Shown: positions 1-12,142 of the stretch, in pieces | How positions within the stretch are numbered: the stretch's first letter is position 1 | Layout: every line of letters starts with the position of its first letter | Assembly (NCBI GenBank): GCA_964036315.1 | Contig: OZ038488.1 | Span: 65,003,909 to 65,067,908, forward strand | Direction of reading: 5' to 3' | Origin: Acanthosepion esculentum | Taxonomy: Eukaryota > Mollusca > Cephalopoda > Sepiida > Sepiidae | Length of the DNA stretch: 64,000 nucleotides | Program-made: the position numbers and the translations under genes | Notes under the pieces: model-generated | What the model saw: only the letters and a program-made list of their open reading frames with translations | What the model was told of the DNA's origin: nothing | The model's database searches: none

Positions 1-180
1 GTCACCACTCCCCATCTCACAGTTGTGCTTCATGGTGACATTCAAGGCAGAATAGTGCAATGGCTTGCCAGTTCCTTTGGCACTGGTGATGTTCAGGTTA
101 CCCAGTTCCTTCTCCCAGAAGTTAAAGAGGCAAGACATACAAGGCAGCAGGTGGTTTGAATTTAGTTTTCCTTCTCCAAG

Positions 181-356
181 ACTGGTTTCCAGCCAAGGCT
201 ATAAGGCTCAGTCTGTTCTGCTATTTACCCATATCTGGGAGGGGGGAGGAGTTCTATTCATACCTTTCCCAAGAGTATTAGTATGTAAATGAATGCAATA
301 AAATCAACTGGAATTCAAACTCTGCTCTCCAAGCCACAAGCCATTATTCCACCATC
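181..356 (-). repeat. tRNA-type SINE, copy 1
   Basis: Read on the minus strand, the copy starts with a tRNA-like head holding a weak A-box-like stretch and a B-box-like GAGTTTGAATTCC, then a body of about 120 bases with an interrupted G/C run and the word TATGGGTAAATAGCAG. The same order recurs at 31266-31460 and in part at 58945-59096, so this is a dispersed family and not chance. The overlapping short open frame at the window start has no protein-like features. SINEs of this build are copied by a LINE and transcribed by RNA polymerase III; the family name is not known to me. Confidence 0.6.
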
Positions 357-466
357 CCTCACATATATTCACTGTAAGTATTTTATTAATAATGTACTAG
401 TATTGTATATAGCATAGTTATATTCAAGGCAAATAGTAAGTAATAAATTTTCAAGGAAAATAATTT

Positions 467-484
467 ATTTCTGATATCAGAAAT
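467..484. repeat. 18-bp perfect palindrome
   Basis: The sequence ATTTCTGATATCAGAAAT is its own reverse complement. No gene or element end lies next to it, and palindromes of this size can arise by chance in A+T-rich DNA. Confidence 0.5.
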
Positions 485-2846
485 ATCAAACATTTGCTCT
501 TGTGCTTGAACACAAGTTTTTTAGGAAGCTTCCATCAGGTTTGAGTTGAACTTAACTTAATACCTCAGGTATGTCCTGATAGAATCTCTTACCAGGCTCA
601 TCATATGGAGCCATTTTAAGAGACATACTGATTTCCATTCTTTGATATGCTTTCATCATAGTATTTATTCAATTTGTATAGTTTTCACCTCTATATAAAA
701 TTCAAGTTTTAATCAACTAAGACAAATGAATCCCTGCCACCAGCTCACTTGAATACAAATGTACTATAATATTTACCAAGAATATCAATATGCTATGCAT
801 ATATCTAAAAACCTGAATACAGATTCGGAATTGGCAGATATAATTTAATCTAGAACAAAATTATTTTTGTCCCATTAGCAGAAATAAATTTTGATAGTTC
901 AAAGTAATGAATATAAGACAAGATCCTCTCCAATCATTTACATACCAAAATTCAGACTTTTTAGAACAATTCTGTGTATGGATCTGGAATTAGTATAGTA
1001 GATTTAATCTAAAATACATTCATGTACACTAGCAGCAAAATATTTGTTGCCCAATATAATCTTATAAGGTGCCATATCACCAACAAAATCAAGAGTCAGT
1101 GAATAAAATTTATGATGCCATTTTTTTTTGTGGTATTAATTTTCCTTTAAATTTCCTCAATTGTGGCATTTTGAAAGAAAAGTAAAACTTATCAAAAAGG
1201 TTCAAGAATGTAACAATTCTATCATTGTTTATTACTGAGGGACAAAACAGCTGCTGTTTAAATAAACAAAGTAAAACCTACCTAAATGCATCAATCAAAA
1301 CCAGTTTTTTTTATCACACTAAAACCTGCACAAACTGTTAAAGCATTTTAATGTGAAAAAGGTTTGTTTTTTTTTTTTTAAAAAAAAAAGGGAGAGAAAG
1401 AAAACTAATCTTCTTCAGCAGGACTAATATTTTGGCCAATAGTATAAAATTCATTTTCTATATTTTAACTACCATATTATTTTTTTTTTTTAATTAGACT
1501 TGAAACTGGAATTTGTAAAGCCAAACTCAAAATAGCAAGAAATAAAATAATATAGGACAACAGATTTCCTTATTTACAGAAGAGCAAACAGATCTATTCA
1601 AATCACATTTTATAGTGACTATTTTACTCACTCTCATCAACAACCAGAAAATATTTCAAATCATTTCAATTGGATCATGAGGAATAAAAACAAGCATCAA
1701 CAAAAGTGAGAATAATAAAAGGGAATTACTATTCACCATAATTAATATAAAATGCTTAATATCCTCTTTTGAAAGTATGTAATTGCTGTTTGCAGATGGG
1801 TTTTTTGTACACATTTTTTTTCAGTATTGGATGCAAGCAGTGGACTGAGTATGAAATATTTACATGAAATCAATTTGCAGAGAGGCAAGGTCAAGGAAAG
1901 TAACAAAATTACACACATTTTTTCCTCTTTTTTAGAGATTATGACAAATTAACATACAAATGTTAAATTAATAACCTTTGATACAGATGCATCAGCTAAT
2001 GCAAATTAGCATATTTGAAGGCATACAATATCCTCCCCACTCCCACCAGCCATCCAAGGCTACAAGTATTGGAAGTCTGGGTAAACATTAGCTGAACAAT
2101 TACTTTAACTTTGCCCCGAAGACATGAGAAATATCTGTAATGAAGGTTTTTCAAATGCTAAAAGAATATTGTTAGAAATAGTTAATCTGATCTTCACATA
2201 TTAGCTTCTTGAAGAATTGTTTTTCCTCTAACGACTAATTATAAAGAAAAGTATGACTAAAAATATGTAAGGAGCAGTAGTTTCTATTAATTCAGGTATC
2301 TTATAAGTAAATAAAAAACATCATTGCATCAGTAAATAATACATTTTGTTATTTAAGCATAGCCTCCATCTCCTTTGGCAGGAACAATGACCGCAGTACC
2401 TCTTAAAGGGTTGGTAGGCAAATCTCAATGATTTCCTAGCAGACTAACTGGTTCTAATAGCTTGTTTAGAGGTTGTCCTCATAGAGGTGCTCAATTTTTT
2501 TTTACTCATTTTCTGTTTTGCTAGTGATTGGTCATGATGAAAAATTACTTTGAACTAACATTTGATCATCTTTTAATAACATGTGTCACTCAAAAGCTCA
2601 AGTTCAACTTAAAAAGCCTGACAAGGTATTTTGAAGGTTTCTTGAATAGATTATCAAACATATTGCTCCAACTTGTCAGCAGTTGTAATGATTGCAGAGC
2701 TGTTTCAACATGCTACAAAATCCTGTATAATAAATGAACATGAGTAGATAGTACAAAGCCTTTTGGCAGACTGACTCAATAAACTTGCTAGCAATGAGCA
2801 TTAACTGTGTGCATTTCTGTTGAATGGTACAATCTGAGCATGTACA
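485..2846. other. No gene seen; A+T-rich spacer
   Basis: This stretch contains only A and T homopolymer runs, for example around 1366-1390, and short open frames without recognisable motifs. I see no repeat ends or conserved domains. Confidence 0.6.

Positions 2847-2886
<40 letters not shown>
2847..2886. repeat. (GT)n-(TA)n microsatellite
   Basis: A GT run passes directly into a TA run. The same compound array type recurs at 23459-23523, 30581-30639 and, reversed, at 60478-60535. Confidence 0.9.
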
Positions 2887-2894
<8 letters not shown>

Positions 2895-3291
2895 TTGAGA
2901 AATTCTTTGGAGGTGTTTTATTTTTTGGTGATGGTGGGTCTTATCTGCCACCAAGTATAATGGAATTTTATTACTTTGACTTCAAACATTTCTCATTCTG
3001 GTTGGGCCCAATGTCATTTATTTTACATTTTAATGCATGAAAATTTAAGTGTTTTATTTATTTACTTTTTTTTTTAAAATAATTTTCTTGTCAATTATTT
3101 GAGAGTAATTTAGTCATAGAAAGATAAGTTGAAAATCTATTCATCCTTTCAAGGTGAGGGATATCATAGTATTTTTGAGAGAAATTTTGTTATGAAATGG
3201 ATGTCCAAATATATGTGATTAAATAACAGATAAATTAGCTTGATGCTTTAAGTGGGCAATTTGGGGTTAAGTTGACCAAACCAGGCTTTAC

Positions 3292-4295
3292 TTAACTTTT
3301 ACCACTCTTCAAAGTGAAAACTGTCACCACAGAATTCTTTCCCTTTCCAGCTCTAGGTGCATTCTGTCGACTTGAGACAATTGCTATAATTAAACACTGT
3401 CAACTGTTATTTCTGGTATTTTAAGCTGGAAATAGCCTACTACTGCTTTGGAACGAGGCTAAACTTCTGTTTTCCAATGCCATTTTGAATTCTTCTAGAT
3501 TCTATACAAAGTTTAACATCAATTAAACCCACGTTTATCTTTTTGCATTTTTTGTAAACAAAAATGGCTGCATCAACATCCAACAAAGCCTTTATTCAGG
3601 AGTTTTTCTTTGATTTGAACTCTGATGATGATTTTGAAGGCTTTACTCAAGTGGATATTGAATGTGAAGTCGTCAAAGATCCACGCTAGTAGTGTGGAGG
3701 AAAGTGATGATGACCACTAGCAGCTACTATCATCAATGGTTGACTAATTTTAAGGAAGCTACTAGCAACAACATTATCAATGTACCTGATAACCTTCTAA
3801 AGGTGAATTATTTTGTCTATTTATAAATGACAAAATAACTTTATTTGTCAATGTACAAATAAATATGCTAGTCAGGTGAAAGAAAGACCACACAAATGGT
3901 GGTGTATTCTTGTATGTAAATACAAAGAAGCACATCACTTTTTTGATGAAATGACAGCCTTCTTGGCTATTTTGCTTCTTACTGCACCCCAGAACTCCAA
4001 GGAGTAATAAAAGTTAAAGTATGTTAAATTGTTAATGTATTTGTCTTATTTTTATTTTGTATTTCAATTTTTTTGATTTCCAGCATTAAAACATACATGC
4101 AAAATATAATGCATTACATCAAAATATTACTCAAACATTCTTTTATTAGCATACAAAGAATAAAATCTATACACACAATACAAAGAAAGTTATAACAATT
4201 TTAAAACAGTAGGTGTTCATGTGTTTTTGTGCCCTCAAAAGAATATAGTGGCAGGGGGAACAATTCTAGAAAGAAATTAGTATGGTAAAGGTTAG
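3292..4295 (+). mobile_element. PiggyBac-type element remnant (copy A)
   Basis: The left end is TTAA followed by CTTTTACCACTC. The right end reads TATGGTAAAGGTTAG, whose reverse complement CTAACCTTTACCATA matches the left end, so these are decayed inverted repeats with one TTAA target changed to TTAG. The middle carries the start of a transposase-like frame (3564-3689) and a degraded stretch resembling the piggyBac domain start. A sister copy in the opposite orientation lies at 12143-13079 and shares the open-frame start, the inner region and both ends. About 1 kb is too short for a full piggyBac, so this is a deleted, non-autonomous derivative. Confidence 0.75.
3564..3689 (+). pseudogene. 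N-terminal remnant of piggyBac-type transposase
   Basis: A 41-codon frame opens with MAASTSNKAFIQEFFFDLNS and continues with an acidic run (DDDFEGF) before a TAG. Acidic, low-complexity N-termini are usual ahead of the piggyBac DDE domain. Copy B has the same start with other substitutions and its own stops, so the frame was once shared by a family. Nothing downstream stays in frame: the region that should hold the domain start (3780-4000) is broken by stops. The assignment rests on TTAA ends and on copy B, whose inner frame reads like the piggyBac domain. Confidence 0.55.
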
Positions 4296-5424
4296 TCTGC
4301 AAAGTGTTCTTTCAAGAAAACATTATCTACTAGAAATTAACTAGAAACTGAACTAAATATACACATTAGCTCTTCTAAAAACCTCTGCAGTGTGAAAATA
4401 TAATGCTGGAATTAATGATATATTTTGAAAGTAAAAAAAAAATAAATAAAATAAAAAAAATATCAAAATTTCTCTACCTATCATAGCTACAAACAATGCT
4501 CTATGATACATTAATTGGTTTTCAGAAGCAGTTAAATTTAGAAATCAAAACCTTGTTTAAACTTTGGAAGAAAAGTATCTCAAACATTTAAAAATGAAAT
4601 AGTTGGCAAAGAATATACATTTGTAAGTCAAACCTGTGACAGCAAAGAAAATAAAATTGTTACTTGTTTAATCTGAATAAGTTACAAACAGTAATACATA
4701 AAAATAGGTACATTACCTTTCTTTCCACTGTGTTGTATACATTTTTTTTTGTTAGAATTTGTCCATTAAGATAGAATATCTGGAAAAAAATAAAATTAGA
4801 AATGTCAGATAAAAATAGGTTCACACCTAATTTTAAAAATACATTTAATTTATAGCATGTCCAAATCAAATCTTGAATACACTTGAAATGTAGATCTGCT
4901 CCCCACTCATTTTTTAAAGGATAACAACACATGATTGCTTGTAGATTTGTAATAATTTGTTATTACACAAATCAAAGGATATTAACCAGTGTTCCAAAGA
5001 GTGCAAAGTTTAAGAAGTTTGCCATGATGTATAAATAAAAAAAAGTATCTCTGAAAACAAATTTTAAGGCATATTTTATTAAATTCTTTCAGTTTATAAC
5101 CTTCAGAATTGACATTAAAGGTTGAGGGATTCTGAAATCGATTTAACCTTTTGATAACACTGCATTTTATTAAGTATATACAAAAATTCCCAACACTAAC
5201 ACATCTTGAAAAAAAAAATATTTAGAAATTAAATACAGCTGAAAACTGGAGTTCTGCATTCAGTATTCATTTGTCAAGTGTTGAGAGAGAGAGAGAGAGA
5301 AAAAAAATCTGTTATAAACAAAATACATGTGTAACACTATACTGTTACCCTTTCAAATTTGACAAGAGAGCAGTAGAATCAAAGATAATGACTGATAAAG
5401 CCTATGAAGATGTTTCTGTTAGAA
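4296..5424. other. No gene seen; A+T-rich spacer
   Basis: Only A/T runs and a short (GA)n tract near 5284-5301 are present. None of the small open frames here shows a motif. Confidence 0.6.
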
Positions 5425-5513
5425 GTTTGTCATATTCTCTAACACTCAGTAACCCCCTAGATTCTTAGTGGCTTTATTGCCTTGCTTGAGATGAAATAAG
5501 AAAAAGAAACGTA
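5425..5513 (+). mobile_element. LINE 3'-end fragment
   Basis: The segment with ACACTCAGTAACCCC and TTAGTGGCTTTATTGCC closely matches the 3' tail of the LINE at 45840-46660 (ACACTCAGTAACTCC, TTAGTGGCTTTACTGAC). It is a strongly 5'-truncated copy, the usual product of incomplete LINE reverse transcription. Confidence 0.7.
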
Positions 5514-5674
5514 TGTATCATGAATGCTTTAAGGTGAATTTGACTTGGAATATAAACCATGCAATGGCAAACCACAAGACTTGCTGGCCTTTTAGATAAT
5601 GATCTTACTCAAAGTTGGAAATGAATGAAAAAACATGCACACAAATATTCTCTAAGATGTTATAAAAACAATTA

Positions 5675-6562
5675 CAGTAATGCTCGAGATACAAGTGCAC
5701 AAACATATGAGTTTTGAGATACGAGCTAGAGTTCAGTCAATTTTTTGCTTTGAGATACAAGCTGAATTTTGAGACATGAGCAAGTTTCAGTTAAGCATTT
5801 GCTGGTTGGAGCAGTAACCCCCAACTTCAAGAGTATTTCCACTTGCAGTACATGTTTTTACTTTGCTCTGGAAGTATCTGTAGTGTTGTGTCTTTTTTGC
5901 CATTATTTTGCAAAATTCCTTTAGTGATATCATGGGTCCAAAGAAAGTAAGTGTAAAGAGCAGTAGTGAAAAGCTGAAAACTATGATTTTGCTTGAGGTA
6001 AAGGGGGAAATTATTAAAAAAAAACATGAGGAAGATGTATAAGTAATGGATTTAGCGAGACAGTATGAGCATTGTACATTGACAATAAATAAAAAATTAT
6101 AAAATTTAAAAAAATTTTTAAGACATTAGTTACAGCAATGGATAAAATGTAAATCTTAAATTTTTTTTAAAAAATCAAGTGATAAAGTTAATTTTCAGAA
6201 TTGTAGACGAGGCTAGCTGTTGTTGTCCTTCTTGCTCCCCTCAGCCAGTTGGCCTATGACTCCCCTGAACTTTATGGTTTAGTACAGTTTATTTCTTTAC
6301 AATTTGTTTTTTTTCTTATTTTATTGTACATAAAGTACATTTGTTTATTCACACATTTTTGCTTGTAAGAAACCCAGAAATATGAAAATAGGAGGTGAGT
6401 TTTAGGAAAATAAGGGTGATTTTTAGGGGCCTGGAATGAATCAGAAATATTACCATTAATTTAAATGGGGAAATAAGATTTGCGATATGAATCTTTTGAG
6501 TTAAGAGTTTGGTCTTGGAATGAATAAAGAATGAATTAAACTCATATCTCAAGGCATTACTG
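5675..6562 (+). mobile_element. Tigger/pogo-type DNA transposon, internally deleted
   Basis: Both ends are inverted copies starting CAGTAATGC, continuing with variants of TTGAGATAYGAG, and flanked by TA on each side (5673-5674, 6563-6564), the target duplication of the Tc1/mariner/pogo superfamily. Within the left part the words GAGATACRAGC repeat several times. An N-terminal pogo-type transposase frame lies at 5932-6042. The remaining 500 bases have no coding potential, so the catalytic domain has been deleted; at 888 bp this is a non-autonomous copy. Confidence 0.85.
5932..6042 (+). pseudogene. Tigger/pogo transposase N-terminus (CENP-B-like HTH), broken
   Basis: The frame reads MGPKKVSVKSSSEKLKTMIL, then EVKGEIIKKKHEEDV before TAA; past the stop it continues VMDLARQYEH and TINKKL. 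This is the usual start of Tigger-family transposases: a basic leader, then the first helix-turn-helix with the EIIEKHE and DLARQY words. In functional proteins it binds the terminal repeats. Here a stop splits the first helix-turn-helix and the DDE domain is missing altogether. Confidence 0.75.
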
Positions 6563-6899
6563 TAATGGATATTTTAAATTCTACAATATTTATGAATAAA
6601 AAGAAAAAACACACCAAAAAACAGTGAAATTTACATTTTTGTTCTTTTTTAGCCTAGGGAGTAGGTCCTACTAAACATACGTGCTTTATAAGAATTTAAC
6701 CGTTATTCCTTTTCTCTATCAGGTAAACCAATTACCATTAGGCCATGGGAAGCCATCACAGTAAAGTATCACATTTCTTACCAAGAGTAACTGAACTTTG
6801 CTTTCACATTTTCTTCAGCAGCACCTGATCTTTATGTTAATAAACATTAATTTCACCATTTCAAACACTCAGAAGTCAAATATGATTTAAGATGCTTGC

Positions 6900-7770
6900 A
6901 AAGTACAGAGAAAGAGGAGTTAGAACGCAATAAAATAGGTTCAACATGAATGATCAGAATGAAGCATTGGACAGGATCACATCACCTGCATTTTACGTTC
7001 TGCTTGTGGCGAGTGGAGGATGAAAAAGAAAAGAAACTTATTTTTTGTAAAATATTGTCACTGGAGATGAAAAGTGGGTTTACTACAATAGTCTGAACTA
7101 CTGAAAAACATAGGTGGATTCAGAACAACATTTTGCGATATCAACAATAAAACATAGCATTTTTTTGCGGGGGGGGGGATATCATTGCTCTGTATTTATT
7201 GGGCTATGAAAGGCATACTGTTTAAAAAAAATTGCTAAAGCTTGTTGAAAAATGTTACTGCTGAGTGTTACAGTCATCACCTTTGAAGTTTGAACATTGC
7301 ATTGGGAAAGGTCATTTATAGGACAGGGAAACTGAGGGGGGGGGATCGAACTGCTACATAACAATGCTTGTCCCCACGTTGCTTTGTAGATCTTTATAAT
7401 AAGAAAAAAAAAAAAGAAAACCATAGTGGTGTTGGAATGGGAAATTCTTCCTCAAACACAGCATATGAACCAGACTTGGTACCATTGAACTAGTGATTTT
7501 TAATCAATGCTGCATTGCTTATCAGGGCAAACATTTAAAGATGTTTTTAATTATCAGAATTTCAACAACTTTCCAACGTCAGTTTGCTTTATCAAGATGG
7601 AATTTGTAATTGTCCAAAACAATGGTGTAAGGCAATAGAAAATCAAGAAAAACACAATGATCACTAATAAACATATGCACTAGTTATTGATTAGCTAAAA
7701 CAAATGCTGGAAACTTGTACACACCTAATGTAAATAAACTTTTATTCAATTCAATATAAACAGACAACAT
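6900..7770 (+). pseudogene. Mariner transposase remnant
   Basis: Several frames on the plus strand rebuild mariner landmarks in the right order: VTGDEKWVYYNS near 7060 (first catalytic Asp), ELLHNNACPHVAL near 7345 (second site, Asp changed to Asn), a degraded proline-rich stretch near 7440-7500, and YQDGICNCPKQWCKAIENQ near 7590-7640 (C-terminal end). Stops, frameshifts and G runs (7170, 7335) break the frame many times. The N-terminal DNA-binding part and both terminal repeats were not found. It differs from the four better preserved mariners in this window. Confidence 0.7.
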
Positions 7771-9931
7771 GATAAAGGTATGGATTTATTTTGAAATTCT
7801 AGGTGAATAGATAAATTGATTTCACAATGATCAAAGTTTCTACTGATAATGAAGTATCTGTCAGAATTGATCTCTGCTTTTCAAAGAGCAATAATTCACA
7901 CTCAATGTTCTAATAATAACTTTATATGCAGATAGTTCCGAGTCAAATTTAAAGCATCAGCCATGTTAGTTATTCATGGAAACCTTAGTCTACAATCAAT
8001 ATCTCAATACTCAATCATTTTTGCTATACATGAGTGTTCCTTTAAGCAAGAAACAGGATATAAAAAAAATAATCATCTGTCTGAAAGTCTGGGAAAAGAA
8101 AAATTTGCATAAGAAACAGAAATAGTAAAAAAGAATTGATATTTTCCACAATGAGATAATTAAGTATGAAACTCTATGCTCATTAAGAGGGAAAAAAGAA
8201 AAGGAAGGGGGCAGAGTGAGAGAGAAAGAAAGTGAGCATAATTTGCTCTTGGTAAGTGTCAATATATCAGCTCAAGTCTAGAAGTTGTCATATGCAAGAA
8301 AAATAAACAAATACAAAAATAAAAAATTCTATGGAATGTAGAGCCAAAATGTGAAATATACACCAAAATTAAAATTTCAATAAAATGATCATATAACCCA
8401 AAATTTGACCAACCTCAGATATATCTCAAAATTATAAAAATAAAAAAAATTAGCCAGAAACTATATTTTGTGTGTGATACATAGGATTTATTTTATTCCT
8501 TATTTACAAAACTGCTCGATATTCATAAATTTAAAGTTTTCCCTCATTGATTGAATTAATAATTATTATACTTGTTAGATATGGAATGTCAGAGGAAAGT
8601 GCTGACCCAATTATTTACTACATGATTAAAATTTGCAGTCCTTTAATGAGAATCATTATTGAAAATTTATGGGTAGTATTGATTTACAATATAAATGAAT
8701 AGTCAATTACAAAGAGTGAAGAAAGACAATGGTAGCTGAGAAATTCTCAACCCAACCCACTTCTTAAAATTTGGCCGAATAACCAAACATCAGATTTTTT
8801 TTTTTTTTTTTTAAGACTTCTTGGTTGGTCTGAACTTCAGCACCTTATTGTATACAATCTTACAGACATGGTCCATTCTTTCATACCTTATTTACAAATT
8901 TTTTTCTTAGAAAAAGTTAAGTTTCTCACAAGTAGATATTAGAAAATTGTAGGAAGGGACACAAAGCTGAGAAATAATTATTTGATGATCACTGAAGCCA
9001 AATAAACTTCAAATTCTAAACATCTTAAAAATTAACCATTAAGCAAGCAGTAGTGTTTTTAGTATAAAGTATTTGAACAATTACCAACCTAACAAAACAC
9101 CATATATCTCCACAGGCATTCTGTAACAAAATCAATTTTTCATATAAATCCAACAGAACTTTCAGTAAAGAAAAAGGTAAGAAATTTTTCACTGTAAATA
9201 ATACACTAATGTTTGTAATTACAAAATCAGCTGTTATATTTTCAGGATTATTTTAAGAAATTATGGGCTTTGGTGCCAACTGGGAAAGACAAATTAAAAT
9301 GTCCTATGAAAAGCTTAACAATTGTAAATTAAATTTTCCATAATTTAATGTCAGGCAAAATATTAAGCCAGAGTTTAAAAAGCAGACAGTGTTTGTAAAT
9401 TTTGAAAAATACTAAATATGTATTTCTCCTGATTTTACATTTATGCTAAGAGTAAACAATAAAAATTACATTTTCAGACTCTTCTTTTTAAAGTTTTGAA
9501 CTCAACCAAAGATATATAAATAGCCTCAAATAAACATTTTCCAAACAAGTCAAAAGAGTGATGATAACATTGCTTAAGAGAGATGAGTTTTGAGTAAATA
9601 AATTTGAATTAACAATAACTAAGTTTCTGAAACTCAGAGGAACTTTTAGGTGAATTTTCTTCCTACAGACCCTAGCAGTAACAAATATAAAAATAGCAAG
9701 AAAGTAAATTGAGTGTTGTTTAATTTTAAAATCTTTTGAACACACCCCATGGTAATCTGATGGATTAGTAGAAATGCATTGCTAAAAATTTGCTTTTGAA
9801 ATTATATTTTATTCATGATCAGATGTAAAAAAATGAAGTTTATTGAATTTCCCAAAAAAGGAAAAAAATGTAAAAACATTTTCATGTACTAAATCTACTT
9901 TTCATGCAAGGGGAAAAAAGAAACAGATTTC
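7771..9931. other. No gene seen; A+T-rich spacer
   Basis: Simple A/T-rich sequence with a T run near 8796-8812. I recognise no coding or repeat feature up to the target duplication of the LTR element. Confidence 0.55.
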
Positions 9932-9936
9932 AGATT

Positions 9937-10123
9937 TGTAGAGTAGAAATGGAAGGTCTCATTAGATAATTGGGGACTACCATAGGCTGACATAAGTTAC
10001 CTCGTCCAGTGTTATATAAACAGCTGAGTGGCCAGGGGCCAAATTTTTGTATTTGTAATTCATTGGTACAAGAATAAAGTAATTGAGAATTACTACTACC
10101 ATTGCTGTTGTGGTTATTTTTCA
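9937..10123 (+). repeat. 5' LTR of Gypsy element
   Basis: The LTR opens TGTAGAGTAGAAATGG and ends TTATTTTTCA, so it has the usual TG...CA limits. It contains GTTATATAAACAGC, a plausible TATA box, and AATAAAG, a plausible polyadenylation signal. It pairs with the split 3' LTR, which differs by small deletions and substitutions. Confidence 0.9.
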
Positions 10124-10141
10124 TGGTGCTGTGAACAGGAT
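10124..10141 (+). promoter_or_regulatory. Primer-binding-site region
   Basis: TGGTGCTGTGAACAGG follows the LTR end directly, where Gypsy elements hold the site for the tRNA primer of reverse transcription. Similar words open the internal region of invertebrate Gypsy elements; the exact tRNA is not identified. Confidence 0.6.
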
Positions 10142-10547
10142 CTGGTGAATATGTGGAACTATCTTAAAGTAAAACATGACATCGGCACCAGGCAGAACCC
10201 TTGATTTGATTGATCAAGTCATGCAACAAATGATAGAGCTACAAAGGGAAACTATCCCATTTCAAAAGAATGGAACCCCTAACATGATGTAAACATTCAA
10301 CACAACAAACCCCCCAAAAAACTGTCCTGTCATTGGACCCAATGTAATGTACTACAACTGGGCATTATTCCTTGACACTTAAACTTGGTATAGGGAGATG
10401 TGTAAACTTACCAACCCCGTCAAAATATGCAACAAATTGGGAACAACATGCTCATTCAAAGTCAACAGGATCCTTTTCAACCTTGTAGGGGATGAAACAT
10501 TAAATTTGGCTATGTAGGAAAGACCATATATCTGATTTGTTGCAGTA

Positions 10548-10862
10548 ATGGGCTTGCAAAAAGAAGTTCATCAGCAGACCCTTCACTCCAAACAACAGGC
10601 GGAAGGTGAGTCAATCATTCATTTTTTAGCAAGGCTACAAGCTCAGGCCAAATTTTGCTCGTTCACAGTTGACTATCCTAGCACAGAAGCCTGTGGTCAG
10701 CAAGTCAACTACTCGTGCGACATTATAGCTGGGCAGATGACTGCAGGACTCACTAACAAGGAACATCAGCGTTATTTTTTGGGCAACACTGCCAACCTCA
10801 CCACACTTGAGTAAAAGTTTGACAGACTCGTCAGCAGCACGGTTACACATGCCCATGCTTAT
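10548..10862 (+). pseudogene. Gag remnant of Gypsy element
   Basis: A frame from 10548 includes ESIIHFLARLQAQAKFC and IIAGQMTAGLTN. The pattern of a glutamine-rich helix, F..RL...A..C and a later ..Q...GL.. is typical of the capsid part of Gypsy gag. A stop after LTTLE is followed in frame by KFDRLVSSTVTHAHAY, so the protein once went on. No zinc knuckle is visible: the sequence from here to 10933 is too decayed or deleted. Gag normally forms the particle in which reverse transcription takes place. Confidence 0.65.
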
Positions 10863-10932
10863 GTAGAAAACCCATTCCAGTGATGCCTAGTAGAATTCCA
10901 TTCCTTCTGATGGAAATCAACAGGAACGATAA

Positions 10933-12138
10933 ATGTGTGACCATTTCAAATACAGCGCATTTAATACATGCCTGCACCAACCCTTACAGATTATGACAGG
11001 AAAGCCACTGGACATTACTTTTACTCCTGATGCAGTGGCATCAGAAGTCCACACACTGATCCCTGTCCCACACCATTGGAAGAAGAGAAACGTTACACTG
11101 GGTAGTGCCAGTAGGCACTCCTACAACCTGGGGCTAAACAATGATAGTTTCACCAAAAAAGACTGCTCCAGCAGACACAGGGTGGACTTACAAAAACTGA
11201 ATGCTGCCTCCATGAGGGTAATCCATCACACCCCATCCCCATTTAATCAGGTCTATTGTTCGGACTCACACAAGGAAAATAGTTCTAGATACATGAAATG
11301 GGTATTACAGCTTACTGATTTCCCTAGTTGCACAAGATGCCACTACATTTATCACTGAATGGGGTTGGTGTAGATATCTGGAGACAGATATTCCTGTCAA
11401 TTCAATGATATTACAGTGGACATGGTTTGAAAAACCTGTTGCACAGATGATAGCCTCCTTTGGGACGATTCTAGAGTCCTTGTCCTGGCACACAATGGAA
11501 TATATAACCCACTGTGGGAAGAATGGGATTGTGTTTAACCCTGACAAATTCCATTTTGCAGAAGAATGAGATGGAGTTTGCTGGGTTCTTAATAATGGGT
11601 GACAGTGTGAAACCAATAAAGAAAATGACTGAGACCATCCTTCACTTTCCTACACCCACAAATATTACAGGTATCAGGTCCTGGTTTGGACTGGTGAATT
11701 GGGTATCATGCATTCTCACAAGCTGAGGTAATGGCCTTCTTCCAGGAATTATTGCACTCAAAGAACCAAATATATTATTTGTGATAAAACACTTGACCAA
11801 ATTTTGTGGAGTCAACGCGAGTAATCATGCAGAAAACTGAGGACCAAGTCAAGATGTTCAAGATCAATAAAAGGACATGTCTTTCAACGGATTACAGTAA
11901 AACAGGAATCAGTTACTTTCTTTTTCAAAAACCCTGTAATTGTCCTGGCGAAATGAACCCAAATTGCAGGGATGATTACTGGAAAATTATTTTGGCTGGA
12001 TCTTGCTTTACCAAAGACACACAATCCCGCTATGCAACAATGGAAGGTGAAGCCCTGGCTCTTGTCTATGGACTAGAATCATAAAGAATCCATACCTCTT
12101 TAATTTCAAGGAATGCATACTAATGTACAAATTCAGCA
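10933..12138 (+). pseudogene. Pol remnant: reverse transcriptase and RNase H
   Basis: Pieces in shifting frames keep family order: PDAVASEVHTLIPVPHHWKK (start of reverse transcriptase), RVDLQKLNAASMR and HTPSPFNQV (fingers and palm), CTDDSLLWDD near 11440-11470 (catalytic DD box, both aspartates kept), HCGKNGIVFNPDKFHFAE, then CLSTDYSKTGISYFLFQK and MEGEALALVYGLES (RNase H). Frameshifts and stops occur between most blocks. The RNase H end is cut at 12139 by a piggyBac-type insertion and resumes at 13084, where HLPGKLNAA would follow KFSI. Confidence 0.85.
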
Positions 12139-12142
12139 TCAA